Below are positions 46,603-56,684 of a stretch of DNA of 64,000 nt, one piece after another. Each line of letters opens with the position of its first letter. The stretch's first letter is position 1. Made by a program: the position numbers and the translations under genes. The notes below the pieces were generated by a model, which was not told where the DNA came from, did not search any database, and was given only the letters and a program-made list of their open reading frames with translations. The stretch is taken from positions 24,304,001-24,368,000 of the forward strand of contig CM114273.1 in the NCBI GenBank assembly GCA_050084515.1, read 5' to 3'. This DNA comes from Blasia pusilla (lineage: Eukaryota; Marchantiophyta; Marchantiopsida; Blasiales).

Positions 46603-47288
46603 TCACCTCTGAAGGTGATGCAAGAACTCCAACTCCGCGCTCACATAGTGAAGCGGCCAGCCGAAAAGCCTCGGCAGGCGTACCCCCAACGTTATAACAT
46701 CGGAAGCAGAAAATAAAGGAGTGCGATACACAACGGTGGCCGCCCCCAACAACGTGCTCGACACATGCCCCTCCTGAGCATAAAAAATAGGAGTCGTCGC
46801 ACTGGCTTCTCCCATCGCCCTCCGTGCCTGCACACCAACAACATCATCAACTGTCCACAAACTTTGATGAGGATCCATCAATAAGATCCTCATCGCTTTG
46901 GACAACGTGAAAGACTGAGGAAGCCTAGTTTGTTTTCTGCCTTCCCCTTGCTGTGGATCCAACTCTACGGCTGCTCCACATCTCACAACTACAGTGGCCT
47001 CCATATGGGCAACCTCGCACATCCAACCAGGATCCTCCATACCTGTGGCTACTCCATATGATGTCGATGCCACGGATCCGGCATCAGGTAACCTCAATGC
47101 CATAGTGGCAATCTGCTCATGTAGCTGTTGTATCTGAGCAGCCATCCCAGCCTCACGTCCGGCGTCTTCCTCGGCGCGTCTAGGTGGTGGTACTCTACCT
47201 CCTCCACGGGCAGCTCCACCAGCCTGTCGGGCAACTCCAGCTCCTCGTCCCCCAACGGGACCACCTGGTGCACGATCTCTAGGCCCAC
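46603..47288 (-). CDS. gypsy Gag-Pol linker region of unknown role
   Basis: A 180-codon frame (46603-47145) begins MAAQIQQLHEQIATMALRLP, a probable short coiled coil, and continues through a Gly- and Val-rich stretch with no recognisable domain. Just upstream in element sense is a Gly/Arg/Pro-rich segment. It lies between the zinc knuckles and the protease. It may be a spacer peptide region, or a domain particular to this family. Confidence 0.5.
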
Positions 47289-47294
47289 CTAGAC

Positions 47295-47540
47295 CGGCTA
47301 CTCACTCTGGTGCCTTCTATGGCCCTCGGTCCAGACGTAACTCAAGATGTAAACTGAAACACCTGGCACTTGTATGACCATACCTCTGACAATAGTCACA
47401 CTGATAACCTCTTGGTGCAACACCATCTCCTCCTCCATGCTGAGGCACACGTGCATGACCTTGACGAGTGCAATTGCGCTGATGATGGGCTCCACCACAT
47501 GACCAACAAGTAATAGTAGGTGGTTGCTGCTGAGCCGCAT
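47295..47540 (-). CDS. gypsy nucleocapsid: two CCHC zinc knuckles
   Basis: In one minus-strand frame the sequence reads CWSCGGAHHQRNC and, about 30 residues later, CDYCQRYGHTSARC. The second is a canonical C-x2-C-x4-H-x4-C knuckle. The first has one residue fewer but keeps all ligands. Such knuckles bind the element RNA. The Gln/Pro-rich run before them (AAQQQPPTITC) links them to gag. Confidence 0.85.
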
Positions 47541-47613
47541 ATGAAGGCGCAGGTCTCTATGGCACGGCCTCCCGGTATCCTCCTTGAACTCGTGGTGCCA
47601 TAGTCAACCTATC

Positions 47614-48600
47614 TCAGAGTCCACGTTGCTGCACAGGTGGTGTTGCCAATCGTGACCCCTCTCGCCTAGAACCCATGGTGGCTATGCTCTCCTCGGCCAT
47701 GTTGCACTCAATGTTCTTGGCGGTCCTAAAAACATCTCTCAACGTAGGGAAGATGTTCATAAGAAGCACCCCCTCCCGCACCCGTGTCTGTAGGGTCCGG
47801 TCCAGCACCGCGTACCATGACTGGATAGCGTGAGCCTCCGTCACCCCCTGAGTGACGTTGATCAACCGATGCAAGTGAGTGTAAGCCTCACGTAAACTCT
47901 CACCCGGCCGCCTCTGGAAGTCGTGGATGCTCTGCAACTTCTCCGTCTGTACCCCTTGGTAGTTGGCCCTCAACTCAGCAAAGAACTCAACCACGGGGTT
48001 GAACTTGGGATGAACCCGACTAGATGGTGCAAGTGCTCTAGTGCGAGTGACCTCTCTTAAAACATCACTAGTGGAAGAGGAAGTAGCCTCTCCCGACTCC
48101 TCCTCCTCATCTGGGAACGGCTCCGTCCATGACACATAGTGTGGGTCATAGTAGAGTCGCCATGCCTCAATCTCCTGGGCATATCCGTGGGAGAACTCAT
48201 GGTAATCATTCATGGGCGCCCCCTCTAAATGCTGGAACATACTGTTCCATGCTATGAACAAGTTGAACTCTCTAGAGTTCTTGGCCCACTCAGAGTCGCA
48301 CGAACTCCTAAACTCTGCTATGAAATCATGCAACTCAATCGTGCCTACTACACTTGAAAACCTACGCGGTCCTCTACCTGGTCGTCCATCTTGTATGCCC
48401 ACTGGTAGGACCACTCACAATGTGTGGCGATGTGCTCACAAAATCCTCTACACACTCCCCTCACTGACGATGACATAGAAGGAGGTCGAGGTGGTCCCTC
48501 ACATGGAGACCCTCGGAACCTCGCGCCACTCCGCGTAAAACCTCTAGAGCTACTCTCGGGTTCACCACCTCGCCTCTCAAAGTCCCGAAAGGATGCCATA
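47614..48600 (-). CDS. gypsy Gag capsid region
   Basis: A 266-codon frame holds the retrotransposon-gag fold region: WRLYYDPHYVSW, FNPVVEFFAELRANYQGVQT, SIHDFQRRPGESLREAYTHL, HRLINVTQGVTEAHAI and VREGVLLMNIFPTLRDVF. These follow the usual gag sequence of F...L...YQ......L..L.Q...ESL..Y..R. The protein N-terminus is in a second frame upstream in element sense (about 48600-48350, MASFRDFERRGGEPESSSRG), joined by a frameshift near 48350. An acidic Glu/Ser-rich insert (PDEEEESGEATSSSTSD) is present. It would form the particle shell. Confidence 0.85.
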
Positions 48601-48629
48601 ATGACCCTTGTGCCTCTCTCACCCAATCA

Positions 48630-50115
48630 CTCTCAACCTGGTGAGTAATCCCTCAATCACTCATCCCAAACATGCGACACTCGATTTACACTCTCCCTCC
48701 CCGAGACGTGTAACGTGCGGCAACACGCAGCGTGGTGCGGCAAATCGACCAGGCTATCATCTCATCGACAACCTACCCTCAACTCCGGAAATCCCACACA
48801 AGTATATGTCCCCTAAACCACATACATGAATGATGCTATCAGCATCCACACAACCCAACATCCCCAAATAAACTACCCAAATCCCAAAATCCCTCACACG
48901 TGCAGGGTAAAGGACCAGAATGGGTAACTTGAACACATGTCGATGTCGCTCCTCAGAAATTGCAAATCTCAACCCCAACTCGGTCGTGAAGACAAATCCT
49001 CCAATCAGCAAGTCGTACTCCTCTCGTACTGACACTGCTCAACCTCCTCGATGTGCGGTGCAGGTCGACCAGTCCAGTGTGGCATTGGCGACATCGAACG
49101 GCTATAAACAAGACGGCACTTGGGAATGGGATGCGGCACTCGGTGGCATATCCTCCTCAATCAGAAATTCACACACTCTGTTCCTTAGTGAAGGAGTGGT
49201 TCTACAATCGAGACGGTGCGGTGTGGCCACGAGCGGCACGGCGCAACAATTGGCGGCGCGTTGCAGCTACCGGCGTCACGGCACGGTACTCGATCGTCGT
49301 CGAGTGGCTACCAATCACAACATGGCAACATGAAATCAAAACTCAAACACCATAACCGGAGGTCATCTGCCATCACTGGTTGATGACAAAAGTACAATGA
49401 CAGTGGTGGCCAAAATAAAGTACGTGGTGGCGACGCAAGTTAGAGAATCAACGAACGTCGCCACCACCACCATTACGGCAATGGCAACCAAAGGGTGGAC
49501 AACGGAAGGTGGACCGTTGACAGTGATGGTTGATGGTTGACCGTTGACGGTGACTATGACGGCGATGGCCGCCACTAGCGTGGCGGCTGGTTTAGGGTTT
49601 GAACAATTTAACCCTAAAAATCGCTCAACAATTGCAATTTTGCAAGATTGACCATAAATTTCTGCTCGCAATTCCAAATTGCGCACTATTTATTGCACAA
49701 CGTGCAAAGCTTCACGATCTACGACAATCTTAAAAATTATTTAGAATCGGATATTCCAATAAAAACTGACGGGGATTGTTGTAAAGCTCAATGTCTCTCT
49801 CTCCTACAAAAAAATTGGCAATGCTTCCGCGCTGATTTCTCCCAACGAAAATGTAAAACCTGTAAAAATACAAATCACCAAGCTTCATGGTGCTCCCAAG
49901 AGGGCCGGCATGGGGCAACCTGCCCCCATAATCAATCCCTATCAGAAATTGGGCAGGGCTTCCGCACGAAAAATTGGCAAATGCAAAGAACAATCAAAGC
50001 AGCCCTTGCTCCGGTGAGCACTCCCATGAGCCGCTGAATGGGGAACATCGTCCCCAACCTGCAAAAACAGCGAGTGACCAGCGACCTCCCCCATGAAGCT
50101 CTCTCATTCTCTCTT
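48630..50115 (-). other. leader region of the gypsy element
   Basis: About 1.5 kb lie between the gag start and the 5' LTR. It is GC-rich in part, with local short repeats (GGTGGACCGTTGAC and GGTTGACCGTTGAC type, about 49490-49560). Open frames on both strands have no recognisable content. No match to a tRNA 3' end (primer-binding site such as TGGTATCAGAGC) was found next to the 5' LTR; the region adjoining the LTR may have been lost. Confidence 0.5.
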
Positions 50116-50630
50116 TGTAAAGTAAGATCCAATCTCTCTCTACACCATCTCACACCATAGCTCTCAAAGGTGTGCACTCTCTCTCATGTCAAACCAAACC
50201 CACTCTCCTAATGAGAGGCTTGGGTTACACTCACAAGGCAAGGAGCCATAGCTCCTTCGCCTTATGCCAAGAGGTTCAACAAAGAGAGAATGAGCTCTCA
50301 AGCTCTCTCTCTTGGAGGTATACCCCCTTCCTTCTCCCAAGCCCTCTCAACGGTAACCTATGCTCGCAGGTCATCTCCTTGGCTCTTGACGTGCTGTAGC
50401 GAGTCAAGGGCCACTTCCCAAAGTGGAAAGTCAACTATCCCCAACATGGAAACTTACCAAAAATAGTAATTTTCTCTATATGGTTCCAAATGAGCCGAAA
50501 CGAAGGGGAAACCTGCTCTCTTAGGTTTCCTAGGACCTCAACACGTCATCCTCAACCTCTTGGGCTTGTCCTTCACTAATCGTGCAGACGCTTTGCTAGA
50601 TCCCACCGATCTATCCTAATAGTCGTGACA
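50116..50630 (-). repeat. 5' LTR of the gypsy element, lacking the terminal 120 bp
   Basis: It starts TGTCACGACTATTAGG at 50630 in element sense and follows the 3' LTR closely. It stops at GGATCTTACTTTACA (50116), whereas the 3' LTR continues for about 118 further bases to GCGCACGACA. The primer-binding site expected next to that end is not seen either, which suggests a deletion across the LTR/leader border. Confidence 0.85.
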
Positions 50631-51119
50631 CCATCCATTTCGTTTCATGACTCGTCTCATGATGTCTGGCCCATTTTGACTACTCATGTGTTCCTTGCTT
50701 CTTCACATCATCTTCATTTGGGAGAAGATGTCATTAAATTAACGTATGATATGATATCTAATATAAACAAGATAACAAATCCTCTTGGCACAATGTATGG
50801 GACTAATTACAAAAGCTCCATGACATTCATTTGTTAAGGGATTGTACTAATGTTTACTCTATAGTACAAATATTTTGATGACACTAATTCCGAAGTCATG
50901 TCTCGATGTAGCAGAGAGATACTATCCATCCATTTGTACTTATTTTTCATTCAAATTTCTTTAATGTTTTAAGAATTCTTCTTTAATATTCCTACATATG
51001 TCATATATGTAGGAACGGATATTTCCAAGCTTTTCTAGCTTCCTTCATGAAGGTATAAGTCACATCTATCCTAAAAATATCTAGAATACGTGTCTCCCTT
51101 TCAACTTGCTTCCACATTG

Positions 51120-51610
51120 TCCTATTTTGAAATTGGTCATCATGCTCTTGCGGAACATGAATGGTTTGAAGGGACTAGCAAATGACAATCGATTGGTTTT
51201 TCGTCGACTTCCATGAACAATTATTGATGCAGAGATCATGAAGGGGAAGAACATCAGGAATCACACTTGGATTCCACGTATTGCATCAATGGCGTCTAAT
51301 CATGATTTGTTTTCCCTGCTTTGCTAGCTTCCTTCATGAAAGCATAAGTCATTTCTATCCTAAAACTTTTCAGAGTACATGTGCAATAGGAGTCTTCATC
51401 TTATGTATGGATTTTTTTCACATGGATAATTAAATGTGACCTTATCTAGAGTCATTACTAGAAGTTTCATTATTGTGGAAAATTATATGTGCCTCATCTA
51501 CAATTACTACTAGGAATTTCATTACGATAATGTTGGGGAGTGATGCTTCTATGGACAAACAAAACATATTATGGCAATGTCTTTTATATAGAAATTCTCA
51601 AATTTATTTT
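51120..51610 (+). pseudogene. Helitron helicase C-terminal relic
   Basis: A plus-strand frame reads LKLVIMLLRNMNGLKGLAND, then NRLVFRRLP, AEIMKGKNIRNHTWIPRIAS. This matches the Helitron helicase block G.P.MLLRN.....GL.NGTRL...L....I.A.I..G......IPRI. Near 51590 the frame ends with GNVFYIEIL, as in the family's NVVYKEIL terminus. Several stops lie between. It begins about 490 bases beyond the gypsy right end, on the same strand as the N-terminal relic at 39230. Confidence 0.75.
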
Positions 51611-52635
51611 TTCTTAAATGAGTGCATTCATAGTGCTAGGAAGGGATAGTTTAATTGGTTGATGACCTATATCTTCCATAGGTCACCACCCAATTCTAAG
51701 TGCCGACATCCACCCTCCCCACGTATGTACTTTCGTGCACATACACATATTGGATAGCTTGTGAATTTCATCTCCAGTTATAAATGATATAAGAACTTTT
51801 GTGCACTTACTGGATAGCACTACACATATGCTAACTTATCGTGTATAAATTCTTTGGTGGAGGTTTTAGAAGTATTTTCTATTTCTAAAAGTGAAGAATT
51901 TCCCGTGTTTAAAGGACTCGGTACACCCCTTCCTACTTACGAAGTATCCCTATCTAATTCTCAAATGTAGACAGAGACACTTAAAAGAAAGAGGAATGGG
52001 CAAACAAACCTTAGAAAAGGAAGTAATAATATATGTAGAAAATAGCACCGGACCCGAAAAACAAAATATCACACGCGAAAAGAAACCAGAAAGCATTTAT
52101 TAAGAAATTCCAACTGGCAGCTCCCCCCCCCAGCCGGAAGCCTGAGGGCCAGGTAAGCGTGTGGGGGGAGGGGCCTACAGCGGGTGACGTAATCTGGACT
52201 TGAGTCCCAGGAGTTGGGGGGGAATCGCAAGAAGGGAAGTCTCCGGTTTAAGACCAATCGAAAATGGGAATATAAACTTTAATAGAAACTGGGATGGAAA
52301 ATGGTTTAATAGAAACTGGGATGGAAAATGGGGCGTGAAGGTGGGAACCCGAAAGAAGTAAACTCTCGGAAAGACAGTAATTGTTGGGAACAGGTGTATA
52401 ACACTGTATATGGCCTAAATAAACGAGAGAGAATTGGGTTAGCGATAAAGAGACTGTAAGTGGAGAGCTGGGGGCTGTGGGTGCAGGCTCGAGGGCGGGT
52501 GAAATGGGGTTGGGTCGAAATGTGGACGCGGAAAAGGGGATGGTGGATGTCATAATTGGGAGGGAAGGCCGGAAAAGAATCTGAAAGGGGCCTTTTATGC
52601 CGTAGGCTTTGCCATCTGCCCCGCTACTCGCCCAT
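51611..52635. other. no recognisable gene; short tandem duplication
   Basis: The left part is AT-rich. The composition rises to GC-rich from about 52100 toward the next gene. A 27-base unit (TTTAATAGAAACTGGGATGG...) is present twice in tandem at about 52277-52331. Runs of C and G occur at about 52124-52175. Confidence 0.5.
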
Positions 52636-53058
52636 CAATAATCGCACACGTTATGCTTTGCGGAGCTCCTGGCAATTGATCCTTGTGCCTCGACCTGCTC
52701 CACCTGAGCGCGAGCGAGGGTGTGCTTGGCTTCTCGGACGCTCGGTGTCAGTGGCGGAAGGATCTGCCGAGTGGGGATTTCGAGTAGAGCAGATAGTGAA
52801 GGAGCGAGCTGAATCGTGACTCGAGCGAGCAATCATCTCGCACGTTACGCATTGCGGAGCTTCTGGCAATTGATCCTTGTGACCTGTCCATCTGAAAGTG
52901 AGCCTTCTTCCTCCATACGGCTGGGACGCTGGGCTCGAGGAGCAGCTTGGTTGCAGTGACTGAAGGAAATGCTGTGAAGGCATTTCCATTGCAGCCGACG
53001 GTCTTGGAGCGAGCTCAATCGTGACTCGGGCAATCTGTTCAGAAGCGGCGGTTGGCAT

Positions 53059-53092
<34 letters not shown>
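52636..53092 (+). promoter_or_regulatory. duplicated upstream segment and GA microsatellite before the GPI-protein gene
   Basis: A segment of about 195 bp occurs twice in tandem. Both copies contain CGCACGTTA.GC.TTGCGGAGC, CTGGCAATTGATCCTTGTG and, at their end, GAGCGAGCT.AATCGTGACT (near 52636-52822 and 52830-53032). A (GA)16 run at 53061-53092 ends 26 bases before the start codon and is therefore probably in the 5' leader. GA runs of this kind are common near plant transcription starts. Confidence 0.65.
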
Positions 53093-53094
<2 letters not shown>

Positions 53095-53118
53095 CACGGC
53101 ACCTGAAGGAGAGATAAA

Positions 53119-55166
53119 ATGACACAACTCAGAGGCGCGTTGCTCTGTGCGATCCTCCTGCCTCTGCTACCATTCGTCATCAGTGATGGTAACCAGAGAT
53201 TCCTCTTTCCCTCCCTCCCTCCCTCTCCTTCCTGTCTCCGATCTGTCAGTCTGTCCACTCCGCCTCCGTAGAGCCGCAAGGGGAGGTTTCCACGAATCTC
53301 CATCATCGCAAGACGAATACCTGCGGTTTCCCATTGCACATCTACATACTATCGAGACTTGTGATGTCTAGAGATTTTCACCTGCAGCTTCGAGGTGTGT
53401 GTTCCGTATTCCCCATAATTTCGGCGCCAGACGACGAGTCGAGTCGCTCAAAGAAGAGTGCCATTGCTCAAGGTCCCCAGTAGGAGGCACTTTCGTACGA
53501 ATCGGAATGCGTTACGCGCTTACGCATTAACGCATTTGAAGTGCGAGGCGCTCGATCCTCAGGTGCCCCGTTCTGTCCGTCTGTCTGTCTGTCTGCTTGC
53601 CTGCCTGCCCGCCCGCGCACGCGTCCTTCCGTCCTTTGCTTGGAGTGTCCTTCCGTCACTGGCCTTCCTTCCCGGGGATTGTGAGATTGGGTCGTGTATG
53701 GCTTCCATGTCTATCCCGCGCAGACAGAGCTGTGGAGTGGTGCTCCGCGGCTGTGCAAAGTCGCGAGTCTCATGGGGGAGGTGAGGTCCACCTGAGGAAT
53801 GTTCTTCGCGCTGGTTGTGGCTGGACTCACGGCCTACAGTCGGCCAAGGCGCCACTCCAGTTTGATGCAAGCCTGTGCTATGCGTCCTGTCCGAGAGCGG
53901 ACTGGTCGCGTCGGGATACGATGGGGATTCTCGTTTGAAACTGTGGACTCGATCGCGTCGTGAGTCGCGGGATGAGGAGAAATTGGATTGAAACTGCTGC
54001 TTGGGACGGGACGCGCGGCCGAAGGCGATGTTTGAAGAACACTTACAAGCATGGAAGTGGCAAATGTAGGAGTGGCATTGCGAGTCGTGACCATGGGCTG
54101 AAGCACTGCGCTGTGATTGCTCTCCTTGAAGTACAACGTTCGTTGACATTTCCGTTTTTACTTCAAAATTCCGACGGCATGCATCACACCGATCCTCTCA
54201 TGGATTGGATTGTGATGAGATGCATCACGCCGATGCGCTCGGGGGAGTGAGTGAGTGAGTGAGTGAGTGAGTGAGTGAGTGAGTGAGTGAGGTAGCTCAC
54301 TTGTTTGGGCAGTCCTGTCCGGTCGTCGACAGGAGCTTTATCAGCATCTTCGAGGACTCATCTTCAGAACTTCGTTCCAAATGTTTGCGCAGTTCTGGGA
54401 CCGCCTCAACCTACGAGGAGATGAGAGTTGTCCAGCCATTTGCTTACATGTGAAGTTTGAACATTGGTGTGGTCGTAGCGATCCGTCTCAAGCTCTGCGG
54501 AAAGCTTGTATTTGGATGTTCGTCATTACCGTCGGGCCGAAAATGAATACCAGAGTTGGAATCTTATGCTTCCTTGGATGGTTTCCCAAATTTCTGTCTG
54601 TGACAGGTTACAAAAGCCCAAGCGCTGCAGATGATGCGGTTCTGGCCGCAGTGAACGATTACAGAGTGAAAGAGGTGGGCATTGCACCGTTGGCAGGCAA
54701 CAAAGGGGCAGCATGTTTGGCACATGCGGTAGCGGATAAGTTCCAGGGGACACCCTGCACGAATGAAACCGGGGCTGATACTAAGTTCGGTCAAAATCCA
54801 CAATTTGGAGATCAGTTTAAGAATTGGTTGGATAGTTGTCATGTCGACCTCACCAATGCACAAACTGGCTATGTAGCTCCGAATTGTGTACCTGATGGAA
54901 ACTCGCCTCAAGCTGCTTCCATTGCAGCTATGAACATGACGCAGTCACCGATCTACCAACAGCAAATCAACGACAGTACCTACACCTCGGCTGGAGTGGG
55001 TTCAAATGGTGTCTGGTTTGTTTTGGTCCTTGCCACAAATGCTAGTGATGGCAACTACGATACGTCGGGAGACTCTAGTGAAGGTGTATTGATTAGGGAG
55101 CAGGTTCCAGTGTTTACTAGTATCGTATTAGTTTTCGCTGCAATGTTCGCAACTCTGCAATGGTAG
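53119..55166 (+). CDS. GPI-anchored secreted protein, At5g19250-like family
   Basis: Two exons, 53119-53188 and 54607-55166, join in phase to 209 aa. Exon 1 encodes a signal peptide (MTQLRGALLCAILLPLLPFV). Exon 2 begins with YKSPSAADDAVLAAVNDYR and continues through ACLAHAVADKFQGTPC and QNPQFGDQFKNWLDSCHVDL. It ends in VPVFTSIVLVFAAMFATLQW, a hydrophobic GPI-attachment tail after a Ser/Gly-rich stretch. Several N-x-S/T sites are present. The wording and Cys positions match the land-plant family annotated as uncharacterised GPI-anchored protein At5g19250/At3g06035, distantly like CAP/SCP domains. The role is unknown; the likely location is the outer face of the plasma membrane. The 1.4-kb intron holds a GTGA microsatellite. 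The frame extends 226 bases upstream of exon 2, but that part is intronic. Confidence 0.88.
54245..54291. repeat. (GTGA)n microsatellite in an intron
   Basis: Nearly twelve uninterrupted copies of GTGA lie in the intron of the GPI-protein gene. Confidence 0.95.
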
Positions 55167-56684
55167 GTAACCTGGAAGATAGTCAGTGAAGTTGATTTTG
55201 TTCACCCTTGTAGCTCTTGTATTGATTCAGGTAGAAGCTATTGCTTTTATCTCATTGCAACCAGACTGCACACGCAAATTTTGTTCCTGCAACTTTCCCT
55301 CAAGGTCGAACTAAGAAATCGTAGAGGTAACGGAGTTTTCCATCGTGTGCCTTGTCGTTAACATGAATCAACTGGATAGCCAATTCAAATCAGCCCTCAA
55401 AACTCTCAGCTCGCCAGAGTGTATTGGAGTGGTGTGCTTACCAAGTACACGCTCCCCTGCATGGATCCCTCTACCGCGAAGTGGATGGTGGTGAAAAGCT
55501 TCCCTTATAGATTGCATGTCCTCGAAAAACTAAAGTTTAGGAGAAGTGAAGTTGTGAGACCATGAATTTTTAGTTAGTAAACAAAGCAAATTCTAGTCAG
55601 GAGCAGCAGTAGCTCCAGATTCAGTCCAGTCTCCCTTCCTAATACTTTTCTGCCCGACAGGGAACAAGTATTCACAATCCACGGAGTTCCGAAATCTTCC
55701 CACTTAGTTCGTCTAGGTCGACGATCATCTCCTTAAAGACCCTGATGAACATGACCTCGAAATGCTCCACATTTCGTCTCTTCATCGCTTTTCGACCTAC
55801 ACGACAAATTGCTAAGCAAAGCGAAAGACCCAATGATGCGCCAACGTTCCTACCAAACCTGACGACTACCTTTCCTACCAAACATACAAGGGAGGTTCAG
55901 AGTTTGTCATTCTTTACCAGGATTGCGCTTGGGTGCACTTGCCATTCGTCTTCATACTTTCGTAAGAAGAGGGATGGCAATCCATAGGTGCCATCTAGAT
56001 TCATCTGCGCGATTTATGTTAATTAGTTTGTACTAAGAACCCACTTCCGAGCCCTCCTCTCCCACGAAAGAAATTAGAAACCTGGCCTACATACGGTGCC
56101 ACCCGGAGCAATACAGATGTGAACCAAAAACTCGAAGTAGTTATCCTGCTGCGTGCTTTATTGGAAGTATGGGCACAACTGTATTAATTCTCTTGACGTG
56201 CGCTTACTGGGGGGGCCTTTTCCCCGTGGAGGCTGGAATGTATTTCGATGGTCATGAAACGGATTCCTTCAATCACTTGCATTGGGTAGAACGCGCTGCC
56301 TTAAATGTTTCCTGAATTCTTATGCAGGAGTTTGGCGCATGTGAGAGCATCGGGAAAGTTCGGGTGTAAGGTCCGGTGACACTCCATGCAGTTCAGGAAC
56401 TTGGTTGGTATTCTAGATCTAGCACACCTAGTTCCAATAACCCATGAAATACTGTGCGAGTCGAGATAGTCTGCGGGGACAGAACAAGTAAAATTCCCGA
56501 AGGTTTGACTGGGATAGTTCACTTTCTTTATAAATTATTTCTCTGGGCTGTCATGTGCATAATCTTTTTCTTCAAAGCCAATTCAGGGGCTTGCAGCACT
56601 CACTCTTGAGACTCACGCAACCCAAGACTAGGTTGCAGTATTTCTGCAAAGAGTAAAATAACTATGACATTTCGACTTTGGAGA
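55167..56684. other. intergenic region between convergent genes
   Basis: It contains the 3' untranslated regions of the GPI-protein gene (plus) and IFT122 (minus). Open frames of up to 80 codons are present on both strands without recognisable content. No poly(A) signal could be assigned with confidence. Confidence 0.45.

Larger units (their letters stand above)
41060..50630 (-). mobile_element. Ty3/gypsy retrotransposon carrying DNA methyltransferase and PHD finger
   Basis: The element is 9.57 kb and reads on the minus strand: 5' LTR (50116-50630), leader, gag, CCHC knuckles, protease, DNA methyltransferase, RT, RNase H, integrase, PHD finger and 3' LTR (41060-41690). RT before integrase defines Ty3/gypsy. 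By eye the LTRs are roughly 93% alike over the shared 510 bases, so the insertion is not recent. The base quadruplet CCAT abuts both outer ends (left flank read across the nested solo LTR), which fits a short target duplication. Several stops and frameshifts make it defective. The methyltransferase and PHD modules are not part of the standard gypsy gene set. Confidence 0.92.

Noticed and set aside
48920-49355. Plus-strand open frames of 137 and 100 codons
   Set aside because: They are opposite to the gypsy transcription direction, in its leader, and have no domain or splice support.
53559-54149. 196-codon minus-strand open frame
   Set aside because: It is antisense to the leader and intron of the GPI-protein gene, low in complexity (Arg/Ser/Gln-rich) and without motifs.
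54381-54606. N-terminal extension of the GPI-protein frame
   Set aside because: It has no signal peptide and no family similarity. A better exon 1 with a classic signal peptide and phase-matched GT-AG intron lies at 53119-53188.
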